A DNA stretch of 64,000 bases. Origin: Sphingobium sp. (GTDB lineage: Bacteria > Pseudomonadota > Alphaproteobacteria > Sphingomonadales > Sphingomonadaceae). A program made the position numbers and the translations under genes. Where the stretch lies: positions 44,532 through 108,531 of the forward strand of contig JAGRES010000034.1 of NCBI GenBank assembly GCA_020446425.1, read 5' to 3'. This document shows positions 28,371 to 36,769 of the stretch, piece by piece. Numbering within the stretch: position 1 is the stretch's first letter; every line of letters begins with the position of its first letter. Below the pieces are notes generated by a model. It searched no databases and was not told the origin of the DNA. It saw nothing but the letters and a program-made list of their open reading frames with translations.

Positions 28371-29153
28371 CTATCTTCCCTCGGCTATGGTCTGGGCCTG
28401 ATCCAGCCCCTGGCGCAGCGCGTCGCCAATCCCCTGCCCCATGATCGGCGCAGTCATCGCCAGCAGGATAAGACCCGTAATAAGCGCCATCGGCATGCCG
28501 ACCGCGAACAGGTTGAGCGATGGCGCGGAACGGGCAAGCATGCCCATGACGAGCTGGATCATGATAAGCGCGAAGGCGACCGGCAATGCTACCGTCACGC
28601 CAGCCCCCAGCAATGCGCCGCCAAACATCACGAGCCCATATATCGCATCGTTAGAGAGCATCGGCCCGCCGGGGGGCAGCGCCTGATAGCTTTGCACCAC
28701 ATAGTTGATGAGTAGCAGGTGCCCGTCCATGACGAGCAGAATGAAGGTAGCGATGATCGAGAGAAACTGACCGACAACCTGTGTCGACTGCCCCGATTGT
28801 GGATCGACCATCGACGCGAAACCGAGGCCCATCGCATTGGCGATGGCTTCACCGGCAACGAATGCTGCGGCATAACCGATCTGCAGTGCAAAACCCATGG
28901 CGAGCCCAGCCAGCACCTCGCCGATAACCAGCGCAAAGCCATTGAAACTGGCGATGCCGCCCTCGGGCATCTCGAACACCACGCTGTTCATCGCCGCCAT
29001 GCCAATGGCGAGGCCGAGGATAAGGCGAAGCTGTATCGGTGTGGCGCGCGCGGCGAAAATGGGCGCTGCCAGCATCGCGGCGCCAGGGCGAACCATAGCG
29101 ATCAGCCAGATCCAGAGCTGGTTTTCGACACCGAGGAAGCCGGCTGGAAACAT
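28371..29153 (-). CDS. fliR: Flagellar export gate protein FliR
   Basis: A 260-residue multi-pass membrane protein of the flagellar type III export gate, acting with FliP and FliQ. It begins LGVENQLWIWLIAMVRPGAAM and has about six hydrophobic helices, including the conserved QSGQSTQVVGQFLSI loop. It sits between fliQ and flhB in the usual order. Confidence 0.94.
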   Translation of the reverse strand: MFPAGFLGVENQLWIWLIAMVRPGAAMLAAPIFAARATPIQLRLILGLAIGMAAMNSVVFEMPEGGIASFNGFALVIGEVLAGLAMGFALQIGYAAAFVAGEAIANAMGLGFASMVDPQSGQSTQVVGQFLSIIATFILLVMDGHLLLINYVVQSYQALPPGGPMLSNDAIYGLVMFGGALLGAGVTVALPVAFALIMIQLVMGMLARSAPSLNLFAVGMPMALITGLILLAMTAPIMGQGIGDALRQGLDQAQTIAEGR

Positions 29154-29173
29154 CGCTGCGTGCCCCCCGCCAG

Positions 29174-29449
29174 TCAGCTGCCCATGATTTCGGGAATGCG
29201 CTCGAATATCTCGCGCGCGAAGTCCGCAATCAACAGCATGATCGAGCCGCCGAATATCGCCAGCACGACGGCAACGACAATCAGTTTAGGCACAAAGGTC
29301 AGCGTCTGCTCGTTGATCGAGGTCGCCGCCTGAATCATGCCAAGCAGCAGACCCGCGAGCAGCGCCGGGATCAGGATCGGCGCAGCGGCCAGCGCCGTGA
29401 TCCACAGCGCTTGTTGAGCCATGCCGACGAAGAAATCAGAGCTTTCCAT
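29174..29449 (-). CDS. fliQ: Flagellar export gate protein FliQ
   Basis: A 91-residue protein with two membrane helices (ALWITALAAAPILIPALLAG and LIVVAVVLAIFGGSIMLLI), normal length for FliQ. Part of the helical FliPQR gate in the inner membrane. The QAATSINEQTLTFVPK loop between the helices is a family signature. Confidence 0.95.
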   Translation of the reverse strand: MESSDFFVGMAQQALWITALAAAPILIPALLAGLLLGMIQAATSINEQTLTFVPKLIVVAVVLAIFGGSIMLLIADFAREIFERIPEIMGS

Positions 29450-29465
29450 GTCCCCTCTCTTCGCC

Positions 29466-30263
29466 CTATGTCGCGAACGACCCGGCGAGCGATCCCATAG
29501 TCAACGCCCAGCCATCCACCATGACGAACAGCAGCAGCTTGAACGGCATGGATATGATCGTGGGTGACAACATCATCATGCCGAGTGACATCAGTGTCGA
29601 CGCCACGACAAGGTCGATGATGAGAAACGGCAGGAATATCATGAAGCCGATCTGGAATGCGGTCTTGAGTTCGCTGGTCACGAATGCGGGCAGCAGGATC
29701 GTGAAGGGAACCTCATCTATATTCTGATAGTCTGGCGCATCGGCGAGCCCGGTGAACATGCGCAGATCACTCTCACGCGTCTGTTTGGCCATGAAGGTAT
29801 GAAATATCTTGCCCGAACGCCCAATGGCCTCCTCGATAGTGATCTGACCCGCGCCATAGGGCGTATAGGCCTGCTGCGTGACGGCGTCGATCGTCGGGCG
29901 CATCACGAACAGCGAGAGGAACAGGGCAAGGCCGACAAGCACCTGGTTGGGAGGCGTCTGCGCAAGACCCAGCGCCTGACGCAGCAGGGACAGCACGATG
30001 ATGATACGGGTAAAGCTGGTCATCATGAGGATCAGCGACGGCAATACCGTCAGCAGGCTCATGAGGATCAGGATCTGCAGGCTCAGCGATAATGGCGCGC
30101 CATTGCCCGACACATCGCCCAAGGCGCGCGTCAATGCGCCGCCGGGCGCTCCTGGTTGCGTTGGCGCGGGAAGCGCAGGCGCAACCTGCGCCAGTACCGG
30201 GTGCGAAAAGACGAAAGCCGCCAGCAGGCCGATAATCGCGGTGACGAGAGCTTTAGCGCGCAC
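29466..30263 (-). CDS. fliP: Flagellar export gate protein FliP
   Basis: A 265-residue export gate protein. It has a cleavable signal-like start ([22 protein letters not shown]) and FliP helices with the signatures [34 protein letters not shown] and [22 protein letters not shown] place the start at GTG 30263, which overlaps the fliO stop by 11 bases and has GGGAGACC just upstream; the ATG at 30293 lies well inside fliO. Confidence 0.93.
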   Translation of the reverse strand: MRAKALVTAIIGLLAAFVFSHPVLAQVAPALPAPTQPGAPGGALTRALGDVSGNGAPLSLSLQILILMSLLTVLPSLILMMTSFTRIIIVLSLLRQALGLAQTPPNQVLVGLALFLSLFVMRPTIDAVTQQAYTPYGAGQITIEEAIGRSGKIFHTFMAKQTRESDLRMFTGLADAPDYQNIDEVPFTILLPAFVTSELKTAFQIGFMIFLPFLIIDLVVASTLMSLGMMMLSPTIISMPFKLLLFVMVDGWALTMGSLAGSFAT

Positions 30264-30540
30264 GCTGGTCTCCCAAAACCGGGGCCCCGGCATGCGTACC
30301 GTCGGCGATTTTCTCGATCCGCCCGCGCGTCACCGAAACGAGCACGCGCTGGCCGTCAAACTCTACCACAGCCAGCTTGCCGAATGTGCCGATGGGCAGC
30401 ATCTCGATAATCTTGATGGCTCGGTCGCTCTGAAGGCCGATCAGGCCCGGCTGATATTTGCGCCACAGCCACAGTGCGCCATAGGCCATGCCGCCCACCA
30501 GCGGCAGCAGGATCAGAAGCTTGATGAAATACCAGGTCAT
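30253..30540 (-). CDS. fliO: Flagellar export-gate assembly protein FliO
   Basis: A 95-residue single-pass membrane protein (helix [19 protein letters not shown] near the N-terminus) with a short cytoplasmic domain ([20 protein letters not shown]...[13 protein letters not shown]). FliO proteins stabilise FliP during gate assembly and are poorly conserved. Its position between fliN and fliP supports the call. Confidence 0.85.
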   Translation of the reverse strand: MTWYFIKLLILLPLVGGMAYGALWLWRKYQPGLIGLQSDRAIKIIEMLPIGTFGKLAVVEFDGQRVLVSVTRGRIEKIADGTHAGAPVLGDQRAR

Positions 30541-30546
30541 GGATGG

Positions 30547-30873
30547 TTAGCCGCGGCGCTCAACACCGGCCATCATCGCCTCGGTATTGGCGACATCGAC
30601 GACACGGATACCATAGCGACCGTTGACCGTGACGACTTCGCCGCGGGCGATCAGCGCACCGTTGACCATGATGTCGAGCAGCTCGTCGGCCTGGCGGTCC
30701 AGCTCCACGATGCTGCCTTCGGATAGGTCCATGATTTCCGACAGGCGAAGGCTGGTCGAGCCGACCTCAACCGTCATGCGCACCGGAATATTGGAAAGCA
30801 GATGATATTGCGGGCTGGCATTCATTTTCGCCATCGCGCTCTCCATCTTCGGGGCTTCGCTCATGTCACTCAT
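30547..30873 (-). CDS. fliN: Flagellar motor switch protein FliN
   Basis: A 108-residue C-ring protein. The SpoA-type domain covers most of it (NIPVRMTVEVGSTSLRLSEI, ELDRQADELLDIMVNGALIA, RGEVVTVNGRYGIRVV). With FliM and FliG it sets rotation direction and helps dock export substrates. It overlaps fliM by 4 bases. Confidence 0.95.
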   Translation of the reverse strand: MSDMSEAPKMESAMAKMNASPQYHLLSNIPVRMTVEVGSTSLRLSEIMDLSEGSIVELDRQADELLDIMVNGALIARGEVVTVNGRYGIRVVDVANTEAMMAGVERRG

Positions 30874-31766
30874 GCTGTTTGGTCCTTGCTCATTTTATCA
30901 ACCATGAAGGCCGACCGGCCATTCTGCTCGCCGATCGTCCCCTGGGCGAGCACCCGGTTGCCGACGATCAACGGCAGGTTCCGGGCGATATTGACGGGGA
31001 TGACATCCCCGTTTTTGAGATTGAGAAGCTCGGCCAGTGTCAGCGTAGGCCGGGCGAGAATTGTCTTGGCGGGCAGACGAATATTGCCCATCTGGCGCGC
31101 AAGCCGCGCTTCCCAGAGCGGATCCTTGTGCTTGAGCTCATCGGCGGGCGCGGTGGTCTGTAGCAGCGGTTCGAGCTGACGCAGCGCCACCAGCGGGAAC
31201 ATCACCTCAACCGTCCAGCTTTGCTCGCTCTCGAAACTGATCGTGAAGGTCTGGCTGAGCAATTGGTCGCTCGCCTCCGCCAGCACCAGCGCCTGCGGGT
31301 CATATTCGCGCGCGACCAAGGTCTGGTCCATGGGCAGCAGCTCCGCCCAGGATTTGATCAGCGCTTCCATGATATCGTCGGACAGCTTCGCGAGAACGCG
31401 TTCCTCGCTACGGGTAAACTCGCCCCGTTCCTCAGCGTCTTTCTTGCGCGCATGACCGCCGCCATAAAAACGCTCGACTACGGCCGATATCATCGGCGCT
31501 TCCAGCTTGACCAGCACCATGCCCTTGAGCGGATGCAGCTTGTATGTGGAAAGCGCACAGAAACTGGGTGCCATGGCGGACCACAGGTCGTAGTTCACCA
31601 TTTCGGCAGGTTGCATCGCCACATCAGGTTTAAGGCCAACGACCGGTTCCAGCATGGAACGGATCTGGCGCGCCATACGTTCGCCCATCCGGTCCATACC
31701 GGAGAGTGAAACGGGTGCCTGCGGTTCGGATGAACCGAACTTATAGGGTTGTACGTCGTCGTCCAT
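30870..31766 (-). CDS. fliM: Flagellar motor switch protein FliM, lacking the CheY-binding N-terminus
   Basis: A 298-residue C-ring protein. The middle CheC-like domain (LHPLKGMVLVKLEAPMISAV, GEFTRSEERVLAKLSDDIM) and the C-terminal SpoA domain are present. The protein begins MDDDVQPYKFG, which matches the region after the usual N-terminal peptide; the conserved LSQxEIDxLL motif that binds phospho-CheY is missing. An in-frame stop (TGA) lies three codons upstream of the ATG, so no longer start exists. Its Shine-Dalgarno lies in a hairpin (31775-31800). Confidence 0.9.
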   Translation of the reverse strand: MDDDVQPYKFGSSEPQAPVSLSGMDRMGERMARQIRSMLEPVVGLKPDVAMQPAEMVNYDLWSAMAPSFCALSTYKLHPLKGMVLVKLEAPMISAVVERFYGGGHARKKDAEERGEFTRSEERVLAKLSDDIMEALIKSWAELLPMDQTLVAREYDPQALVLAEASDQLLSQTFTISFESEQSWTVEVMFPLVALRQLEPLLQTTAPADELKHKDPLWEARLARQMGNIRLPAKTILARPTLTLAELLNLKNGDVIPVNIARNLPLIVGNRVLAQGTIGEQNGRSAFMVDKMSKDQTA

Positions 31767-31774
31767 GAGTAATC

Positions 31775-31800
31775 AGTCCCCTGTCCGCGACCAGGGGACT
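31775..31800 (-). promoter_or_regulatory. Hairpin sequestering the fliM ribosome-binding site
   Basis: A perfect 9-bp stem (AGTCCCCTG with CAGGGGACT) fills much of the 54-base gap between fliL and fliM. On the mRNA strand the AGGGG of the 3' arm is the only plausible Shine-Dalgarno for fliM, about 11 bases before the ATG. The fold should restrain fliM translation. On the plus strand the same stem is followed by TTTT. Confidence 0.55.
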
Positions 31801-31820
31801 TTTCCCGGCTTTGGACGACG

Positions 31821-32444
31821 CTATTGAATAACGAAATTGGTAAAATAAACGTTATCAACGCCGGAATAGCCGGTCTTTTCCTTCAATATTGTGTTGATAA
31901 GGCTGGTCAGACGCTTTTGCAGGGCCTCTTTGCCCTTCGGCGTGCTCAGCTCCATCTCGTTCTGCTGCGCCAGCATCATCAATATTTCCGACCGCATGGC
32001 TGTCTCATGAGTCTTGACCGCCTCAAGCACCCGGTTGTCATAATAGGTCGATACGGCGATCGAAATCTGCACTAGCGAATCCGTATCGGCGACGTTGGAC
32101 GTATACGGCGCGGGCATCTGGAAATAGGTGGCCTGATATTTGGAAATATCCTTGGGCCTGGGCAGGTCGATGCCCTTTTTCGGCTTCTTGCCCTTTTTTC
32201 CCTCATGGCTGCCTTCACCGGCGGCGGCCTCGGCAATTGCGACAGGGTCTTCGCCTTCCAGAACGAGCTGGGGCTTGTCGGTATCTTCCTGCACGACTTC
32301 CTCGGCACTGCTGCCGAAGGCGCCTGCGGCAAAAAGGCCGCCCGCGATGCCCGCACTGCTCATGACAAGACCGACCGCGGCAATGAGAATCATCTTCCCA
32401 GCCATGCCGTCCTTTTTCGGTACTTCTTCAATCTCGTCGCTCAT
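31821..32444 (-). CDS. fliL: Flagellar basal body-associated protein FliL
   Basis: A 207-residue single-pass inner-membrane protein that sits by the stators. A short cytoplasmic start is followed by one membrane helix (MILIAAVGLVMSSAGIAGGL, about 18-37), a charged linker (GKKGKKPKKG) and the periplasmic FliL domain ending YFTNFVIQ. The start is set at ATG 32444 (MSDEIEEV), nine codons inside the open frame. It follows fliK by about 40 bases. Confidence 0.92.
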   Translation of the reverse strand: MSDEIEEVPKKDGMAGKMILIAAVGLVMSSAGIAGGLFAAGAFGSSAEEVVQEDTDKPQLVLEGEDPVAIAEAAAGEGSHEGKKGKKPKKGIDLPRPKDISKYQATYFQMPAPYTSNVADTDSLVQISIAVSTYYDNRVLEAVKTHETAMRSEILMMLAQQNEMELSTPKGKEALQKRLTSLINTILKEKTGYSGVDNVYFTNFVIQ

Positions 32445-32482
32445 CGCTGCGGTCCCCGCATCAAATCCCAATTAGCGCTTCA

Positions 32483-34372
32483 TCAGGCGTAGCGCGCGCC
32501 GTCGCGGCCCTTGCCGGAACGCGCAGCGGATGCATCGCCCGATGCCGCATCATTGATAACGGACCGGGTAAACGAAGCTTTAGGGCTATTTCCATTCTGT
32601 CCCTGCCCCATCTGGCTCGCCAGCTCCTGACGGCCACCCTGACCGCCATTCTGGCCCTGCTGGGCCGTGGCGGCGGACTGGCCGTTACTGTTCTGGCCCT
32701 GATTGCTATTGTTGTTCATATCGCCGCGCTGCGCGTCGGCAAGCGACGCAACGCGGTCCACACGCACTTCACCCAGGCGGATGGACGCCATTTGCGCATC
32801 CTGGACGAGACGCTGACGATCCTTGACGAGTGCGGCCTGTGCGGCTTCATTCTCGACGGTCATCAGCACGTTGCTGCCAGCAAGGCCAGGCGCGATATCT
32901 ACCCGGACCGCGCCCAGATTGGGCGAAGCTATCTGGAAGCTGCCCTGTCCGGGGTTGGCGCTGATCGTTGCGATCTGGCGGGCGATATCGTTGATCCACT
33001 GACCGCTGACGCCCAGATCGACAACCTGCTGGCCCAATGCACCGGCAAGGCTGACGCCATTATTGGCTGCCAATATGCTCGCTTGCGGGGTACCGCCAGT
33101 AGCAGCGGAAACCAGCGCGTCGAAACGCACAGGTTGCGTCTGCGGCTCAGATCTGCCGGCCTTCGGCGCAGCATCGTCATCCGGCGTTGCGTTACCGAGC
33201 AAGCCATTCTGGCGCGCCTCGCCCTCTGCCGTGGCACCGTCCTGATCGCCAGCCTGGGCCGCCTGCGCGGCAACAATGGCGAGCGAAGATACCTGGCTGT
33301 CATTGGCAGCGCGAGCCGACACGGGCCGCTCCGTTCCTTCATTCTGAGCCGCGATGAAACGGCGCACAACCGCCGCATGCTCGGGCGCATGGCTGGCAGC
33401 GACCTCGACGCCTTTGGCCTGGGCCTGCTGCGGTAAAGGCTTGGTGTCCGCCGTCTTTGCCGCATCATCCGCATTGCCAGCTTTCACAGGCACGGCCTCA
33501 GCCTTGCGCCCGGCCTTTTCACCTTTCTGCGTGGCGAGTGTCAGCAGTTCGGTGGCTTCGCCCGCTTCAGCCGGAGCATCGCTGTCCTGATCGACAGAGC
33601 GGCTTGCGGCACGCACCTTGTTGCCATCCTCCGAAACCTTAGGCTCAACCGCGTCTTTGATTACGGGCTGCACATCATCACTGCCCGCCTTTTTGGTGGT
33701 TTCGGGCCGCGCGGCATCGGTACGTGACGCTGGCGTGTCATCCTGTTCTTCCAGCTTCGGTTCCGCACTGGCGACCGCCTTGCCCTGCTTCGTCGCAGCC
33801 TCCTGCACGTCCGTGATTTCCGGATCGCTATCCGCTTCCGCCGCTTGCACAGCATCGTCACCAGCTTCAAGAACATTGTCTGCCTTAACAGCCGGTTTGG
33901 CCGTTTTCGCGGGAGATTCAACTTTTTCGACAGCGGACTCCTCGCCTTCAACCGCGGCGGGCACCGGCGCTTTATCGGTCGCCGCAGCGGCAGCAGCCGC
34001 GACAGGCGAAGCAGCCTCCTGTTTCTCTACCGTTGCCTTCTCGGGAGCCTTCTTTTCGGTCTCGGACTCATCGTCCCGGCGCACCGCTTTCTTCGCCTTG
34101 CGAGAGGATGCGCCTTCGTCGATTTCATTATCGTCCTGTGCATCGTCGGCGCGTGCTGGGCGCTCATTCGCATCGTCCCGCTCGCGGGCCTTGCTTCGGG
34201 CCGCGCGCGCCTTGTCAGATGCGGGCTCAGGCAGGTCGCGCAATATTGTCGCGAAATCGCGCCCTTCGCCCTGCTCCGATGCGAAATTATCGTCGCCGAA
34301 AGCGATTCCCAGGCCTGGAAGCGGTGCACTATTGCCCGCGCCTGTAATGCCTGACTGTATAGTGACGCTCAT
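32483..34372 (-). CDS. fliK: Flagellar hook-length control protein FliK
   Basis: A 629-residue secreted ruler protein. The first ~430 residues are low in complexity, rich in Ala, Glu, Lys, Asp and Pro, as expected for a flexible ruler. The conserved C-terminal domain follows (GAVRVDIAPGLAGSNVLMTV, LVQDAQMASIRLGEVRVD) and a Gln/Asn/Gly-rich tail. It overlaps fliJ by 4 bases. Its long ruler region contrasts with the very short hook protein of this locus. Confidence 0.9.
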   Translation of the reverse strand: MSVTIQSGITGAGNSAPLPGLGIAFGDDNFASEQGEGRDFATILRDLPEPASDKARAARSKARERDDANERPARADDAQDDNEIDEGASSRKAKKAVRRDDESETEKKAPEKATVEKQEAASPVAAAAAAATDKAPVPAAVEGEESAVEKVESPAKTAKPAVKADNVLEAGDDAVQAAEADSDPEITDVQEAATKQGKAVASAEPKLEEQDDTPASRTDAARPETTKKAGSDDVQPVIKDAVEPKVSEDGNKVRAASRSVDQDSDAPAEAGEATELLTLATQKGEKAGRKAEAVPVKAGNADDAAKTADTKPLPQQAQAKGVEVAASHAPEHAAVVRRFIAAQNEGTERPVSARAANDSQVSSLAIVAAQAAQAGDQDGATAEGEARQNGLLGNATPDDDAAPKAGRSEPQTQPVRFDALVSAATGGTPQASILAANNGVSLAGALGQQVVDLGVSGQWINDIARQIATISANPGQGSFQIASPNLGAVRVDIAPGLAGSNVLMTVENEAAQAALVKDRQRLVQDAQMASIRLGEVRVDRVASLADAQRGDMNNNSNQGQNSNGQSAATAQQGQNGGQGGRQELASQMGQGQNGNSPKASFTRSVINDAASGDASAARSGKGRDGARYA

Positions 34373-34797
34373 TCCGGTTCTCCCGATTGAATGCTGCGGT
34401 AACGGGGGATGGCAGCGATACGCGCCTCCCGCTGTTCCTCGATCTGTGCATGCACGCGCTCTTTCAGGCGCTGCGCAATTTCCTTGTCGCGATTGGCTTC
34501 GACCTGTCTGCCCTGCTTCTCGCCGATGACTTTGTGCGCATCGTAAAGCGCGCCCTCAAGCTGTTTGCCAGCACGCTCGAGCCGGTCCGCAAGTTCACGA
34601 TAGGATGCAAATTCATGCCCTATCTGACTGATATTGGACTTGAAAAGTTCCGCTCTCACACGCTGCAAACGCTGGCGATTGCTCTCAATCGACTTCGCCT
34701 CTTCCTGCGCGCGGACAGTTTCAGCCACGGCCTGCGCATGCTGGGCCGAGCGCACCCGTACCAGGCGGTGGCGGCGATTGAGAAGCTTGCTGCTCAT
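34369..34797 (-). CDS. fliJ: Flagellar export protein FliJ
   Basis: A 142-residue, highly charged helical coiled-coil protein, the stalk subunit of the export ATPase, recognised by position after fliI and by composition (AVAETVRAQEEAKSIESNRQ, RELADRLERAGKQLEGALYD). It overlaps fliI by 4 bases and fliK by 4 bases. Confidence 0.85.
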   Translation of the reverse strand: MSSKLLNRRHRLVRVRSAQHAQAVAETVRAQEEAKSIESNRQRLQRVRAELFKSNISQIGHEFASYRELADRLERAGKQLEGALYDAHKVIGEKQGRQVEANRDKEIAQRLKERVHAQIEEQREARIAAIPRYRSIQSGEPE

Positions 34798-36122
34798 GCG
34801 CCAAACTCCGCCTGAAGGGCAGCGATACTGCTATCCATATCAATGTAGGATTTCTGGTTCTGGCGCAGGAAATCGAGCACTTCCTGACGGCGCGACACCG
34901 CCTCGTCGATCAGCGGATCGTTGCCGGGGCGATAGGCGCCCATCAGGATGAGGTCGCGATTTTCCTCATAAGCCGCCCACAGCGCGCGATATATCGCCGC
35001 CGCATGCAGATGCTCCTCATCGGTGACGTCGGCCATCACACGAGACAGCGACTTGCCGATATCAATCGCCGGGAAGATCGACTGTTCCGACAAATGCCGG
35101 GACAGCACGATATGCCCGTCGACAATCGCACGCGCGGCATCAACAATCGGGTCGTCTGTGTCATCGCCGTCCGCCAGCACCGTGTAGAGCGCGGTAATCG
35201 ACCCGCCGGAGCGCAAATCGACACCTGCACGCTCCACCAGCCGGGGAATGAGTGACAATGCGGAGGGCGGATAGCCCTTCATCGCAGGCGGTTCGCCCAG
35301 CGACAGGCCAATCTCGCGCTGGGCATGAGCGCAGCGAGTCAGGCTGTCGATCAGCAACAGCACCTTCTTGCCGCGCGCCCGGAAATATTCGGCAATCGCC
35401 GTCGCCCGCGCCGCCGCGCGCAGACGCAGCACCGGCGGATGATCGGCAGGTACGGCAACGACGACGCTCTTGCTCATCGCGCCGCCCGACAATTTGGTTT
35501 CGATGAAATCGCTGACTTCACGCCCGCGCTCGCCGATCAGGCCCGCGACGATAATATCAGCCTCGGCGCCAGCAATCATCTGGCCCATCAGTACGGACTT
35601 GCCGACACCAGAACCCGCGACGATCGCGATGCGTTGCCCCCGCCCCGCCGTGAGCAGCGCGTTGACGGCACGCACGCCCAGATCGAATTTCTCGGTCACA
35701 CGGCCACGGTCCAGCACATTGCCGCGCACGCCGTTAATCGGCCATATGCCCTGCGCCAATATCGGTCCCTTGCGGTCAAGCGGCTGGCCCATCGCGTCGA
35801 TGACGCGCCCGATCAGCCCTTCGCCCACCTGCACCATATTGGCGGCGCTATCCGGTTCGACGCGCGCGCCATTTTCCAGCGGCGCATCAACATCGAGCGG
35901 AACAAGAATGGCGCGGTTGCCGCGGAAACCGACAACCTCAGCCCGCGCAAATCCGCCGTCGGACGACGCCACGCGGGCCCCCGTACCGATGGGGCGGTTA
36001 AAGCCTGTCACCTCCAGCATGCCGGCATCATGGCTGACCAAGCGGCCGACATGGCGCGGCGCATCGGACAGCACGACATGATCGAGCAACTGCTCGGCAT
36101 GAGACAGGGCGGCGGTGATCAT
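34794..36122 (-). CDS. fliI: Flagellum-specific export ATPase FliI
   Basis: A 442-residue F1-beta-like hexameric ATPase that energises flagellar protein export. Walker A GSGVGKS (170-176), Walker B VLLLIDSLTR (near 255-264) and the SLGEPPAMKGYPPS loop are present. It overlaps both fliH and fliJ by 4 bases, suiting coupled synthesis of the FliH-FliI-FliJ complex. Confidence 0.96.
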   Translation of the reverse strand: MITAALSHAEQLLDHVVLSDAPRHVGRLVSHDAGMLEVTGFNRPIGTGARVASSDGGFARAEVVGFRGNRAILVPLDVDAPLENGARVEPDSAANMVQVGEGLIGRVIDAMGQPLDRKGPILAQGIWPINGVRGNVLDRGRVTEKFDLGVRAVNALLTAGRGQRIAIVAGSGVGKSVLMGQMIAGAEADIIVAGLIGERGREVSDFIETKLSGGAMSKSVVVAVPADHPPVLRLRAAARATAIAEYFRARGKKVLLLIDSLTRCAHAQREIGLSLGEPPAMKGYPPSALSLIPRLVERAGVDLRSGGSITALYTVLADGDDTDDPIVDAARAIVDGHIVLSRHLSEQSIFPAIDIGKSLSRVMADVTDEEHLHAAAIYRALWAAYEENRDLILMGAYRPGNDPLIDEAVSRRQEVLDFLRQNQKSYIDMDSSIAALQAEFGA

Positions 36123-36769
36123 CCCTTGCCCTCCATGTCGTCCAGCATCGTTTTCAGACGCGAGAGCTGGATATCGGGGCCATCCTCAATCCAGCCATCT
36201 GCGGTATCCAGACGCACGCATCCGCGCGCGACATTGTCGTCAGGTGTCAGGGCGAAACCGAATTCTTGGTCCTGCAACAGCGGCAAATCCTGCGGGTTGA
36301 CATGCAGGCTCTGCTTGTTCTGTCCGTCTTCGATAAAGGCGGCGACAGCCTCCACGCGTTTGGCCAGCAATTCGGTGTCGACGGACGCTTCACCAACAAT
36401 CTGCGTCACCAGCCGCAGGACAGCGGACGACATTATCGTGGACAGTGTCCCGTTGATCGCCGGGGTAAGCTGCCCCAGTGCAAGTGCCAGCCGCTGCATA
36501 GATTCTTCATCGGCGGCGAAGCTTTCGGTCGCCACGCGTATACCTTCGTCAAACCCTTGCGCAAAGGCGTCGGCCTTCGCCTGCTCCAGCGGATCGGTGC
36601 TTCCACCACGCAGCGATGCCCCCTGCCCGATTCCGGGCATCGGGCGCGACATTTGCTGCCCATCGGCGAAACGCGCCTGAAACACACCGGCACTCGCGGC
36701 CTGCCCCAGATTGCCGAGAGAGATAGACTGAACCTCGCCCATGTCGCTGGCGGAGAATATCTTAGACAA
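36119..36769 (-). CDS. fliH: Flagellar export ATPase regulator FliH
   Basis: A 216-residue stator-like protein that holds FliI at the export gate and C-ring. The C-terminal half (AVLRLVTQIVGEASVDTELL, RLDTADGWIEDGPDIQLSRL) matches the FliH/HrpE family; the first ~70 residues are variable. I place the start at a TTG at 36769, overlapping the fliG stop by 8 bases, because GGAGG lies about 9 bases upstream; the next ATG at 36742 has no ribosome site. The longer open frame upstream is an antisense artefact of fliG. Confidence 0.85.
   Translation of the reverse strand: MSKIFSASDMGEVQSISLGNLGQAASAGVFQARFADGQQMSRPMPGIGQGASLRGGSTDPLEQAKADAFAQGFDEGIRVATESFAADEESMQRLALALGQLTPAINGTLSTIMSSAVLRLVTQIVGEASVDTELLAKRVEAVAAFIEDGQNKQSLHVNPQDLPLLQDQEFGFALTPDDNVARGCVRLDTADGWIEDGPDIQLSRLKTMLDDMEGKG

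Noticed and set aside
33618-34529. Long plus-strand open frames over fliK and fliJ
   Set aside because: Shadow frames caused by GC-rich third positions; serine/alanine-rich translation without domain features.
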